From NCBI GenBank assembly GCA_021647345.1, contig JAKIUX010000072.1, positions 1-6,069 of the forward strand: DNA of 6,069 bases, read 5' to 3'. Within the stretch, counting starts at the first letter, position 1. Every line of letters starts with the position of its first letter. Below the pieces are notes generated by a model. That model had not been told where the DNA came from and did not search any database. It saw only the letters and a program-made list of their open reading frames with translations. The translations under genes and the position numbers were made by a program. Positions 1 to 5,494 of this stretch are shown one piece after another. This stretch comes from Hydrogenimonas sp. (GTDB lineage: Bacteria > Campylobacterota > Campylobacteria > Campylobacterales > Hydrogenimonadaceae).

Positions 1-2
1 TC

Positions 3-170
3 GAGAAAGCAAAAGAGTACGATATACCCCTTTTCCAGAATGAGGAGCTGGCCGAAATGCTCGTAAAAAAGGGGGCAGGAGTTGAAATAGACCCCGCCCT
101 CTTCCAAGCCGTCGCCGAGGTTTTTGTGTGGCTTATGCGCTCTGAAGAGTCGGCTGAAATCTCCAGGTAG
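3..170 (+). CDS. FlhB C-terminal domain protein (FlhX-like), 3' end only
   Basis: An open frame runs from the left edge to TAG at 168-170 (55 codons; the start is outside the window). It reads AKEYDIPLFQNEELAEML, then VEIDPALFQAVAEVFVWLMR. This matches the C-terminal cytoplasmic domain of the FlhB/YscU type III export switch family, whose members read roughly AKE-x-x-IP, then E-D/N-x-x-LA, then I-x-x-x-L-F/Y-x-AVAEV. The NPTH autocleavage site would lie a little upstream and cannot be seen. Two readings are open: the tail of a full-length membrane FlhB (about 350 aa), or one of the short stand-alone FlhB C-terminal homologues (about 90-100 aa, FlhX) found in many Campylobacterota. The absence of flagellar genes nearby slightly favours the short form. 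It converges on the AMMECR1 gene with 3 bp between stops and no terminator visible. Confidence 0.82.
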   Translation, partial: EKAKEYDIPLFQNEELAEMLVKKGAGVEIDPALFQAVAEVFVWLMRSEESAEISR

Positions 171-173
171 CAC

Positions 174-743
174 TTAGCTGCCGCATCCGGCCCCTTCGCA
201 CTCTTTGAACTTCTCTACCCTGTATATGTATATCTGCGGATGGTACTGCAGACAGTTTTGGAGCAGCCCCGCTTTTACACAAAGATGGGCGAAGAAGAGA
301 TCGAAATCGTTAAGATCCTCCCATACTTGCGGCAAAAAGGTAGCCTGCCTTCCGTTGAGTTGCAAAATTACACCATCTTTGCCGGGCTCGATTTTGCCTC
401 TTAAATCTTCTATATCTTTATACTCTAGAGGTTGCGGAACCGTAAGTAAAGAGACCTCGATACCTACCCTTTCAAACTCCTCTTGCGCAAGGGGAGCAAA
501 ACGAGGGTCATCGAATGCGGCAGCCTTTGCATTCGCTACAAGGTCATCCAGAAGAGATCTGTGGGGAATGATAGAGCCTATGCAGCCTCTAAGTTTTCCA
601 TCTATCGTCAACGTAACGAATGTAGCCTGCTCTTTGGCCAATTCCGGATGCTCGCGCTTTAAAGCCTCTTTGTCAACCTCGGGAGCCAAACCGAAGGCAG
701 ATGCGATAGCCTGCCTCGCTATCTTTAGCAAAAGCTCTCCCAT
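174..743 (-). CDS. AMMECR1-domain protein (AmmeMemoRadiSam system protein A)
   Basis: This is a 189-aa cytosolic protein covering the whole AMMECR1 fold. Visible hallmarks are LRGCIGS at residues 51-57 (the invariant LRGCIG motif), AAAFDDPRF at 74-82, DGVILQLNGRQATFLPQVW at 123-141, and a conserved tail segment AHLCVKAGL at 152-160. Length and motif order are normal for the bacterial family, often called AmmeMemoRadiSam protein A because many genomes encode it beside a Memo-like protein and a radical SAM protein. I know of no firmly established reaction for it. Neither partner is in this window. The tail carries two cysteines (CEGAGC). The start is well supported: ATG at 743 follows a near-perfect Shine-Dalgarno AAGGAGG (749-755) with 5-nt spacing, and an extended -10 promoter lies at 774-782, so the gene can be transcribed independently of mnmD, which ends 46 bp upstream. 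Confidence 0.92.
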   Translation of the reverse strand: MGELLLKIARQAIASAFGLAPEVDKEALKREHPELAKEQATFVTLTIDGKLRGCIGSIIPHRSLLDDLVANAKAAAFDDPRFAPLAQEEFERVGIEVSLLTVPQPLEYKDIEDLRGKIEPGKDGVILQLNGRQATFLPQVWEDLNDFDLFFAHLCVKAGLLQNCLQYHPQIYIYRVEKFKECEGAGCGS

Positions 744-748
744 TTGAG

Positions 749-755
749 CCTCCTT
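749..755 (-). promoter_or_regulatory. Strong ribosome binding site of the AMMECR1 gene
   Basis: On the minus strand AAGGAGG stands 5 nt before ATG at 743. It is the strongest Shine-Dalgarno in the window and fixes the start codon. Confidence 0.8.
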
Positions 756-773
756 GTATAAACTTACTTTAGT

Positions 774-782
774 AGTATAGCA
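774..782 (-). promoter_or_regulatory. Predicted extended -10 promoter for the AMMECR1 gene
   Basis: On the minus strand TGCTATACT matches the extended -10 form TGnTATAaT (five of six in the hexamer). Transcription would start near 767 and give a leader of roughly 24 nt that contains the AAGGAGG site. No clear -35 box is visible, which is usual for housekeeping promoters of Campylobacterota. It sits in the short gap after mnmD, beside a 16-bp palindrome (784-799). Confidence 0.5.
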
Positions 783-783
783 T

Positions 784-799
784 AATATCTTAAGATATT
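784..799. repeat. 16-bp perfect palindrome AATATCTTAAGATATT
   Basis: Both halves are exact reverse complements with no spacer, so this is a DNA dyad and not a hairpin. It covers the last codons and the stop (790-792) of mnmD and lies just upstream of the predicted -10 of the AMMECR1 gene, within the -35/-10 spacer region. The position would suit a repressor operator, but AT-rich palindromes arise easily by chance. Confidence 0.6.
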
Positions 800-1533
800 T
801 CGGCGTCTAAAAGAGGGGCGGCAAAAGGATTTCGTAGGACCTTTAGCTCCATATCTATCTTCTCAAGCGGCAAATTGGGCGATAAAGAGGCTATAGTACC
901 GCTTCTTACTTCAGATTTATGGGGAAAGTATAGATTTAACCCGCTCTCATACATACCCATGCGCACAGGAGTGGCAGAAGAGTATGTGGTAAGAATAGCG
1001 TGGGGCCTCATCAAAGAGGTCAGATCAAGGAAGTACTCTTTGGTCCAAAGTGTCGGATTTTTCTTAGGGCTGAAGGCATCCTGGTATATAATATCAAAAG
1101 AGGTGTCGCACTCTCTTATAAACTCTCTTGCATCTTTAAATACTACCTCTATAGCAACTTTATGATCCTCATAGTGGCCTGAATCGGCGATCTTTCGTAT
1201 GATATGTATATAGGGCTTAAACTCTGAAGGATAAGGAAACATGCCAAGGGAGCGAACCAAATTTTCATCAAGCTCCGGAGAGATGATCTTTACCCTTTTG
1301 GAGAGTTTTTTTCTATCAATGTAATATAGAGTAGAGAGCGTATTGTAGCCAAGCCCAAAACATATATCCAAAATCGTAATCTCATTGCAGTTTAGCAATG
1401 AAAAGGCCGGCTCCACATGCTTTTTCAAAGACTCTCTTAGCGCTCCATCTTTAGTGGAGTGGTAACACTCGTCAAAATGCTCCGAGTGCATCGTAAAGGA
1501 TCCGTCATTAGTCTCTACCAGCCTATTTTTCAT
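790..1533 (-). CDS. mnmD: MnmC2-type tRNA 5-methylaminomethyl-2-thiouridine methyltransferase
   Basis: Predicted SAM-dependent methyltransferase that would convert 5-aminomethyl(-2-thio)uridine to the methylaminomethyl form at wobble position 34 of tRNA. Seen in the 247-aa protein: a SAM-binding motif I LDICFGLGYN (55-64, corresponding to D-x-G-F-G-x-G-x-N in MnmC), the family signature YQDAFSPKKNPTLW (150-163; D-x-F-x-P-x-x-NP-x-x-W), and LTTYSSATPVRMGM near the end of the domain. It lacks the FAD-dependent oxidase half of gamma-proteobacterial MnmC, so it is the stand-alone methyltransferase form. I chose ATG at 1533 because AAGG lies 6 nt upstream (1540-1543) and the protein then begins MKNRLVETNDGSFTMHSEHF, as expected for the family. 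An in-frame ATG at 1578 adds 15 residues but has no ribosome binding site and lies in a hairpin loop. No convincing promoter was seen. Confidence 0.85.
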   Translation of the reverse strand: MKNRLVETNDGSFTMHSEHFDECYHSTKDGALRESLKKHVEPAFSLLNCNEITILDICFGLGYNTLSTLYYIDRKKLSKRVKIISPELDENLVRSLGMFPYPSEFKPYIHIIRKIADSGHYEDHKVAIEVVFKDAREFIRECDTSFDIIYQDAFSPKKNPTLWTKEYFLDLTSLMRPHAILTTYSSATPVRMGMYESGLNLYFPHKSEVRSGTIASLSPNLPLEKIDMELKVLRNPFAAPLLDAEIS

Positions 1534-1567
1534 AATCTGCCTTATATAATTGAGATCTCTTAAAACT

Positions 1568-1584
1568 GCCTGCCGCATGCAGGC
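1568..1584. repeat. Small GC-rich hairpin upstream of mnmD
   Basis: The sequence gcctgc (1568-1573) and gcaggc (1579-1584) form a perfect 6-bp stem around a 5-nt loop. The alternative mnmD ATG (1578) lies in this loop. Transcribed on either strand it would fold. It lacks an immediately adjacent U-run, so I do not call it a terminator. Confidence 0.45.
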
Positions 1585-1587
1585 GAA

Positions 1588-1619
1588 TTTAGTTTTTTAA
1601 CAACTAAACCGTTTTTTAG
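1588..1619. repeat. Two overlapping, mutually exclusive inverted repeats
   Basis: Arm tttagtt (1588-1594) pairs with aactaaa (1602-1608) across a 7-nt loop. Part of the second arm, ctaaa (1604-1608), can instead pair with tttag (1615-1619). The two structures cannot form together. Both lie in the upstream region of mnmD. The stretch is very AT-rich, so chance pairing is a real possibility. Confidence 0.4.
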
Positions 1620-1623
1620 CAAT

Positions 1624-1643
1624 AATGGAGCAGCCCCTCCATT
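1624..1643. repeat. 7-bp perfect hairpin upstream of the tandem array
   Basis: The sequence aatggag (1624-1630) pairs exactly with ctccatt (1637-1643) around the 6-nt loop cagccc. It is a compact stem between the mnmD upstream region and the repeat array. There is no proper U-tract on either strand. Its role is unknown. Confidence 0.5.
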
Positions 1644-1656
1644 TAAACAGTGCATC

Positions 1657-1679
1657 GAAGAGAGAAAGTGCTGTTCGCC
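1657..1679. repeat. Degenerate remnant of a further repeat unit
   Basis: These 23 bases align without gaps to the last 23 bases of array unit 2 (1870-1892), with 15 of 23 identical by eye, including the shared gttc before the unit boundary. They directly precede unit 1. The array may therefore once have extended further left. The match is weak. Confidence 0.35.
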
Positions 1680-1937
1680 TGCGCGTGAGCCCTTTGCTAA
1701 TGAGAACCAAGTGTTAACGTAGCCTGCAGAGCTTCATTTTGATTACGCGCTTGCCAAAGACAAGATGAATAAAGCGCGGTTCATCTGCGCGTGAGCCCTT
1801 TGCTAATGAGAACCAAGTGTTAACGTAGCCTGCAGAGCTTCATTTTGACTACGCACTTGCCAAAAACAGGATGAATAAAAGCGCGGTTCATCTGCGCGTG
1901 AGCCCTCCGCTGAGGAGAACCCAGTGTTAACGTAGCC
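1680..1937. repeat. Non-coding tandem repeat array, 106/107-bp period, 2.4 copies
   Basis: Unit 1 is 1680-1785 (106 bp), unit 2 is 1786-1892 (107 bp) and unit 3 is 1893-1937 (first 45 bp only). Units 1 and 2 are identical over their first 63 bp and differ overall by four substitutions and one inserted A. Unit 3 shares the core, with five substitutions, before switching to a different 3' end. The core present three times begins tgcgcgtgagccc, continues gagaacc, and ends agtgttaacgtagcc. Full units contain gatgaa/ttcatc hairpins (1764-1785, 1870-1892), a small cttg/caag stem (cttg/cagg in unit 2, still pairing through G-U), gaacc/ggttc, and in unit 1 gcgcgt (1681-1686) opposite acgcgc (1745-1750). 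All frames are closed by stops within each unit, so it is not a protein repeat. No match to CRISPR, integron attC or a known riboswitch was recognised. The array fills most of the gene-free interval 1534-1967; its transcription and strand are unknown. Confidence 0.85.
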
Positions 1938-1960
1938 GGTATGGACTTGTTCATACCGGC
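1935..1960. terminator. Perfect 9-bp hairpin after the luxS unit; possible terminator
   Basis: The sequence gccggtatg (1935-1943) pairs perfectly with cataccggc (1952-1960), and on the plus strand the stem can extend by two more pairs to a cttg tetraloop. It starts 8 nt beyond the stop codon of the NifX-like gene, the right place for the end of the luxS transcript. It lacks a U-tract on both strands, so it may instead protect an RNA 3' end, or be the 3' structure of repeat unit 3, whose core runs straight into it. Confidence 0.5.
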
Positions 1961-1967
1961 GTAATAA

Positions 1968-2270
1968 TCAATAAGAAGCTTCGTGCAGCTCTTTGAACTT
2001 GAACCCCTCTATTATCTCATCGAGTGTCGCTCCCTCTTGGGCCACGAGAACAAATATATTCTCCTCCATCATGGGCCAGATAGGCTCTCCCTGCCTTGCA
2101 ACTATGGCGTAATCGACAAAATCGTTTATATCCTCTCTTGCATCATAGAACTCGACGCTCTTCACCTCTCCATCTTCGAAGGTTACAAGAGCCCAGGCTT
2201 TTGCATCCTCCATAGTAACTATTTTACCTTTTTGCGCATCTTTGCTATCAAAAGGGATCTCTATCAGCAT
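1968..2270 (-). CDS. Small protein, NifX/NifB-type iron-molybdenum cofactor-binding fold (tentative)
   Basis: This 100-aa soluble acidic protein has no signal peptide or membrane segment and no cysteine. Its pattern resembles the dinitrogenase FeMo-cofactor-binding (NifX/NafY) superfamily: a first strand [10 protein letters not shown], a second pair [18 protein letters not shown] (residues about 26-43) that fits the usual F-x-I-V-x-x-E-D-G-K-V pattern, and a closing strand-helix [18 protein letters not shown] (73-90) that fits the family's A-x-G-T-V-x-E-A-L ending. This is fold resemblance by eye, and no cofactor-binding ability is implied. The ATG overlaps the luxS stop (7-nt overlap), and GGAGG lies 7 nt upstream inside luxS (2278-2282), so translation is probably coupled. 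It is co-transcribed with luxS. It could also be an unrelated Campylobacterota-specific protein. Confidence 0.75.
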   Translation of the reverse strand: MLIEIPFDSKDAQKGKIVTMEDAKAWALVTFEDGEVKSVEFYDAREDINDFVDYAIVARQGEPIWPMMEENIFVLVAQEGATLDEIIEGFKFKELHEASY

Positions 2271-2779
2271 GCCGCACCCTCCAGCTTCTTGATATCGAGC
2301 TTAAGCTCTTCGTTATGCATCACTCCCACTCCTCTATCGAGCACACCTTTTGCTATAGCTTTCGCTTCATCCAAAGAGTGCATCTTGCAGCTTCCGCACT
2401 GGTATATATTTAGTTCGGGAATATCGGCCATGCTTCTAACGTTCATAACATCCTCCATCGACTCTTCCCACGCTTTTGCCACTCTATCTTCTGACGGCTC
2501 CCCTATGACGCTCATATAAAAACCTGTTCTGCAGCCCATAGGAGAAATATCAATAATCTCGCAATCTTTAGAATTTAGATGATCTCTCATGAAGCCGGCG
2601 AAGAGGTGCTCCAAGGTATGGATGCCCTTTTCGCTCATCATCTCTCTATTTGGTCTGCAAAAACGCAAATCAAAGACTGTGATCGTATCTCCGCATGGCG
2701 TTTTCATGGCTTTTGCTTTGCGTACAGCGGGAGCCGGCATAATAGTATGGTCTACGGTAAAACTCTCTAACAGGGGCAT
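2264..2779 (-). CDS. luxS: S-ribosylhomocysteine lyase LuxS
   Basis: LuxS cleaves S-ribosylhomocysteine to homocysteine and 4,5-dihydroxy-2,3-pentanedione, the precursor of the AI-2 signal, as part of the activated methyl cycle in the cytosol. The protein is 171 aa, normal for the family. Visible residues: the metal-binding HTLEH (H54, E57, H58), catalytic C83 in [10 protein letters not shown], and the third metal ligand C128 in [11 protein letters not shown]131 after the ligand makes an additional CxxC, where I recall tyrosine as common. ATG at 2779 is chosen because AAAAAAAGG ends 7 nt upstream and the protein starts [11 protein letters not shown] as LuxS does. The same frame stays open to 3013, but that extension runs through the por terminator and the end of porB and is not part of the protein. 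It has its own promoter (2819-2846) and overlaps the next gene by 7 nt. Confidence 0.97.
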   Translation of the reverse strand: MPLLESFTVDHTIMPAPAVRKAKAMKTPCGDTITVFDLRFCRPNREMMSEKGIHTLEHLFAGFMRDHLNSKDCEIIDISPMGCRTGFYMSVIGEPSEDRVAKAWEESMEDVMNVRSMADIPELNIYQCGSCKMHSLDEAKAIAKGVLDRGVGVMHNEELKLDIKKLEGAAC

Positions 2780-2818
2780 TGTCGAACCTTTTTTTATTTG
2801 CAATATACAGTAAGTGAA

Positions 2819-2846
2819 ATTATAAATAGATTGAAGAAAAGAACAA
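2819..2846 (-). promoter_or_regulatory. Predicted housekeeping promoter of luxS
   Basis: On the minus strand a perfect -10 TATAAT (2819-2824) is preceded by TTGTTC (2841-2846) with a 16-bp spacer. Transcription would start near 2812, giving a leader of about 33 nt before ATG 2779. It lies just after the por operon terminator, so luxS is separately expressed. Confidence 0.6.
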
Positions 2847-2855
2847 AAGTGGAGA

Positions 2856-2882
2856 CTTCCGAAACCCGAAAGGGTCCGGAAG
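2856..2882 (-). terminator. Terminator hairpin of the por operon
   Basis: The minus-strand RNA forms CUUCCG / CGGAAG, a small asymmetric bulge, then ACCC / GGGU closing a UUUC loop. It starts 7 nt beyond the porB stop and is followed by a U-rich stretch (TCTCCACTTTTGTTCTTTTC on the DNA), which is imperfect as a U-tract. Read on the plus strand the loop is a GAAA tetraloop. Confidence 0.65.
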
Positions 2883-2888
2883 AGAGAT

Positions 2889-3851
2889 TTATACGCCGGC
2901 CTCTTCCCGTCGTTGCAGATACTCCCAATAGTCATCGACGCGCTTTTGCCACTCATCGATAAGATACTCATACTCAGGCTTGAAGAGATGCTTGAAGCGC
3001 CCTTGAGCTCCAAGGTAGTCTCTGACCGGAATCTTGTTCTTAGGTCTGTAGGTAATTGTAAGTTTCGTGCCGTTCTCTATCTCGTAAAGAGGGAATACCA
3101 AAGAGTCTACCGCAAGATCTGAAACAGCTATCGTATCATCTGGCGCAAACTTCCACTCAGTAGTACAAGCGCTCATGGCATTTATAAAGACAGGGCCCTC
3201 TGTGGCAAACCCTTTTTGAATCTTCTTTACCATATCTTTCCACTTATTTGGAGCCACTTGCGCAACATAGGGAGAGCCGTGAGCCGCCATAATTTGAACA
3301 ATATCTTTTTTGTTCATCTTTTCGCCGTAGCTCACCCGACCCGCCGGAGATGTTGTAGTACTGGCACCTATAGGAGTAGCAGAGCTTCTTTGGCCCCCGG
3401 TATTTGCATAAACCTCATTATCAAGACAGACATACATCATATCGTGGCCACGCTCGAAACATCCGGAGATCCATTGAAAACCGATGTCGAAAGTAGCCCC
3501 GTCTCCGCCGAAAGCAACAAATTTAGGAGACTTTCCTTCACACGACTTCGGCAGCCTCTCTTTTCTTTTTAGAGCCTTGTACATCGCCTCGGCACCAGCA
3601 ATTGCCGTAGAGCTGTTCTCAAACCCTATATGAATCCAAGATGCATCCCATGAGGTATAAGGGTATACAGCAGTACAGACCTCAAGGCAACCTGTTGATG
3701 CCGATAGAATCATTGGGTCATTTGTTGCGTTCAATATCTCGCGAACGATAATAGAGTGCGCACACCCAGGGCAAAGAAGGTTCGCACCCTCGAAACGGTC
3801 AGCGGAGGTCGAAAACTCTTTAAGGTTTTTTATCTTTTTCATTTCACTCAT
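2889..3851 (-). CDS. porB: Pyruvate:ferredoxin (flavodoxin) oxidoreductase, beta subunit
   Basis: Beta subunit of the four-subunit pyruvate synthase/oxidoreductase; it carries thiamine diphosphate and one [4Fe-4S] cluster and works with PorA in the cytosol. The 320-aa protein shows cluster cysteines CPGC (27-30), C55 in STGCLEV and C229 in MSACTTEW. The thiamine diphosphate motif runs from GGDG (115-118) to [11 protein letters not shown] (144-154). Length and order are normal for the family. ATG 3851 is preceded by AGAGGAG with 6-nt spacing, and this site directly follows the porA stop, a 12-bp gap that suggests tight coupling. It is the last gene of the operon, followed by a hairpin terminator (2856-2882). 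2-oxoglutarate oxidoreductase beta subunits are related, but the company of a separate delta ferredoxin subunit and a gamma subunit in this order fits pyruvate. Confidence 0.94.
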   Translation of the reverse strand: MSEMKKIKNLKEFSTSADRFEGANLLCPGCAHSIIVREILNATNDPMILSASTGCLEVCTAVYPYTSWDASWIHIGFENSSTAIAGAEAMYKALKRKERLPKSCEGKSPKFVAFGGDGATFDIGFQWISGCFERGHDMMYVCLDNEVYANTGGQRSSATPIGASTTTSPAGRVSYGEKMNKKDIVQIMAAHGSPYVAQVAPNKWKDMVKKIQKGFATEGPVFINAMSACTTEWKFAPDDTIAVSDLAVDSLVFPLYEIENGTKLTITYRPKNKIPVRDYLGAQGRFKHLFKPEYEYLIDEWQKRVDDYWEYLQRREEAGV

Positions 3852-3863
3852 CGTCTGCTCCTC

Positions 3864-5084
3864 TTAATAAAACGACAGTTTTGGACCTCTTGGCCCTATG
3901 AACTGCTGAAGTGGTGTAGTCGGCCTACCCTCTTTGGCGTTGGCATCCAACTCTTCAAAAATCTCTTTTGCATGGTTTACCGTAAAGTCTCTTCCGCCAA
4001 GACCATAGATATAGTTTGTTATGACAGGATGGTTATCGCTTTGATACAGAGATGCCGTAACTTCATTGTATAGTGCTCCAAGAGCTCCGTTTGGACTGCT
4101 TCTATCAAGACAAGCTACCGCTTTAACCTTGCTGAGCGCCTTTTTAATCTGCTCATACGGCCAAGGCCTAAATAGACGAGGCGCTACGACACCGGCTTTA
4201 ATGCCCTTCTCCCTCATCATCTTGGCAACCATCTCCGCAGTCTCCACTGTGGTACCAAGAGCGACAATAGCAACCTCGGCATCATCCATATAATGCTCTT
4301 CTACTATATTGTATTTTCTGCCTGTCTTCTTCTCAAAAGCTTCAAAGACCTCTTCTACTTTGCCAAAAACTTTTGTCATAAGGTCGGCATGCTGTCGAGC
4401 TTTGTGCTCAAAGTGCCAATCCTCTTCGGTCTGAACACCGTAGGTAACAGGCCTGGCAAGATCGAGCATAGCGTTCATAGGTTTATACTCACCTACAAAT
4501 TCATAAGCTTCATCGTCACTCAGCGGGCGAACGTTTTCTGCTGTATGAGAGGTTATAAAGCCATCTTGATGGACCATAACCGGAAGTCGTATACTATGGT
4601 CTTCGCCTATTCTAAATGCCATTAAAGTAAGGTCATAAGCCTCTTGGCAGTTAAACGCGTCAAGCTGTATCCAGCCGCTGTCGCGACCAAGATACATATC
4701 TGAGTGGTCTCCGTTTACGTTCAGAGGCGCCGCCAAAGCGCGGTTAACAACAGTAAGTACAATAGGCAGTCGCATACCGCTTGCCTGATATAGTACTTCG
4801 GACATAAGCGCAAAACCCTGAGAGCTTGTTGCGGTAGCTACGCGACCACCTGCAGCGGCTGCTCCTACACAACCGCTCATAGCCGCATGCTCCGACTCTA
4901 CCATAACAAATTCGCCGTCGATATATCCATTTGCCAGAAAAGAGCTATAATTTTGCACTATCGGTGTAGAGGGTGTAATAGGGTATGCTGCCACAACATC
5001 CACCTGAGCCTGACGAAGAGCTTGGCTCGCCGCCATATTGCCGTCCCATACCTCTATCTCATTCAATTCCATTTTTTCAGCCAT
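3864..5084 (-). CDS. porA: Pyruvate:ferredoxin (flavodoxin) oxidoreductase, alpha subunit
   Basis: Alpha subunit of the same complex; it binds the pyrimidine end of thiamine diphosphate and pyruvate. In the 406-aa protein I see YPITPSTP (34-41), the signature of 2-oxoacid:acceptor oxidoreductase alpha chains, then VESEHAAMSG (62-71), which contains the glutamate region that activates the cofactor, and TSSQGFALMSE. The C-terminal domain includes ACLDRSSPNGALGALYNEV, the counterpart of the LDRS segment in related enzymes. The start is ATG 5084: AGGAG (5091-5095) lies 6 nt upstream. An in-frame TTG immediately before it would leave only 3 nt and is rejected. It is spaced 12 bp from porD and 12 bp from porB. 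Confidence 0.94.
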   Translation of the reverse strand: MAEKMELNEIEVWDGNMAASQALRQAQVDVVAAYPITPSTPIVQNYSSFLANGYIDGEFVMVESEHAAMSGCVGAAAAGGRVATATSSQGFALMSEVLYQASGMRLPIVLTVVNRALAAPLNVNGDHSDMYLGRDSGWIQLDAFNCQEAYDLTLMAFRIGEDHSIRLPVMVHQDGFITSHTAENVRPLSDDEAYEFVGEYKPMNAMLDLARPVTYGVQTEEDWHFEHKARQHADLMTKVFGKVEEVFEAFEKKTGRKYNIVEEHYMDDAEVAIVALGTTVETAEMVAKMMREKGIKAGVVAPRLFRPWPYEQIKKALSKVKAVACLDRSSPNGALGALYNEVTASLYQSDNHPVITNYIYGLGGRDFTVNHAKEIFEELDANAKEGRPTTPLQQFIGPRGPKLSFY

Positions 5085-5096
5085 CAAACACTCCTG

Positions 5097-5483
5097 TTAC
5101 TCTTTCTCCGGCCACTCGGCCAGAGCTTTATCGTTATCTACCTGCTCTTCAAACATTAGAAGAGATTTCGGGTTGGTCGGGCAAACCTCGACACATATTC
5201 CGCACCCCTTGCAATGGTCATAATCAACCCCAATCATCTTCTTATCTCTTGAAATAATAGATACATCGGGGCAGTAGATCCAGCAAAACTGGCAATCTAT
5301 ACAGAGATCTCTATTATAGACAGGCTTAAGAACTCGCCAATCACCCACATATGCTTTATATGAATTTGTCTCTGCATATGGTCGGTTTTCCGGCAGAACT
5401 TCACTTGCATCTTTCTCCATCTCTTCATCAAATGAAAAGAGTATAGCTCCTGGGAGCAGTTCATCCCATCCAAGATATTTCAT
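5097..5483 (-). CDS. porD: Pyruvate:ferredoxin (flavodoxin) oxidoreductase, delta subunit (2x[4Fe-4S])
   Basis: This 128-aa ferredoxin-like subunit passes electrons between the catalytic core and the external carrier. Two classical motifs are present: CIDCQFCWIYCP (C61, C64, C67, C71) and CKGCGICVEVCP (C91, C94, C97, C101). As in bacterial 2x[4Fe-4S] ferredoxins, the fourth cysteine of each motif should complete the other cluster. The roughly 60-residue N-terminal extension before the first cluster (MKYLGWDELLPGAILF) is longer than in a simple ferredoxin; I believe similar extensions occur in Campylobacterota PorD. ATG 5483 has AAAGGA 7 nt upstream, and this site overlaps the stop of the gamma gene (11-bp gap). 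Confidence 0.93.
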   Translation of the reverse strand: MKYLGWDELLPGAILFSFDEEMEKDASEVLPENRPYAETNSYKAYVGDWRVLKPVYNRDLCIDCQFCWIYCPDVSIISRDKKMIGVDYDHCKGCGICVEVCPTNPKSLLMFEEQVDNDKALAEWPEKE

Positions 5484-5494
5484 CTTATATTCCT

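Noticed and set aside
205..747. A 180-aa open frame on the plus strand
   Set aside because: It is antisense to the AMMECR1 gene, which has complete family motifs and a strong ribosome binding site; the plus-strand product resembles nothing.
1534..1578. Longer mnmD start at ATG 1578
   Set aside because: No Shine-Dalgarno lies before it, it sits in a hairpin loop, and the family's N-terminal pattern begins at the internal ATG, which has AAGG at proper spacing.
1680..1937. CRISPR array or integron attC array
   Set aside because: Whole 106/107-bp units repeat, without short repeats separated by unique spacers, and there is no cas gene. The units lack paired RYYYAAC/GTTRRRY sites and carry no cassette ORFs or integrase.
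1680..1937. Hammerhead-like core (CUGAnGA in unit 3, CUAAUGAG in units 1-2)
   Set aside because: Only the short core motif resembles it; units 1 and 2 change an invariant G, and I could not find a GAAA segment and flanking stems in the required order.
1983..2519. A 178-aa open frame on the plus strand
   Set aside because: It lies antisense across the NifX-like gene and luxS and has no recognisable protein pattern.
2780..3013. N-terminal extension of LuxS by 78 residues
   Set aside because: The stretch is low-complexity serine-rich, runs through the por terminator and the 3' end of porB in another frame, and LuxS normally starts at MPLLESF, which has its own ribosome binding site.
5085..5087. 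TTG start for porA one codon before the ATG
   Set aside because: It would leave only 3 nt to the AGGAG site; the ATG at 5084 has 6 nt.
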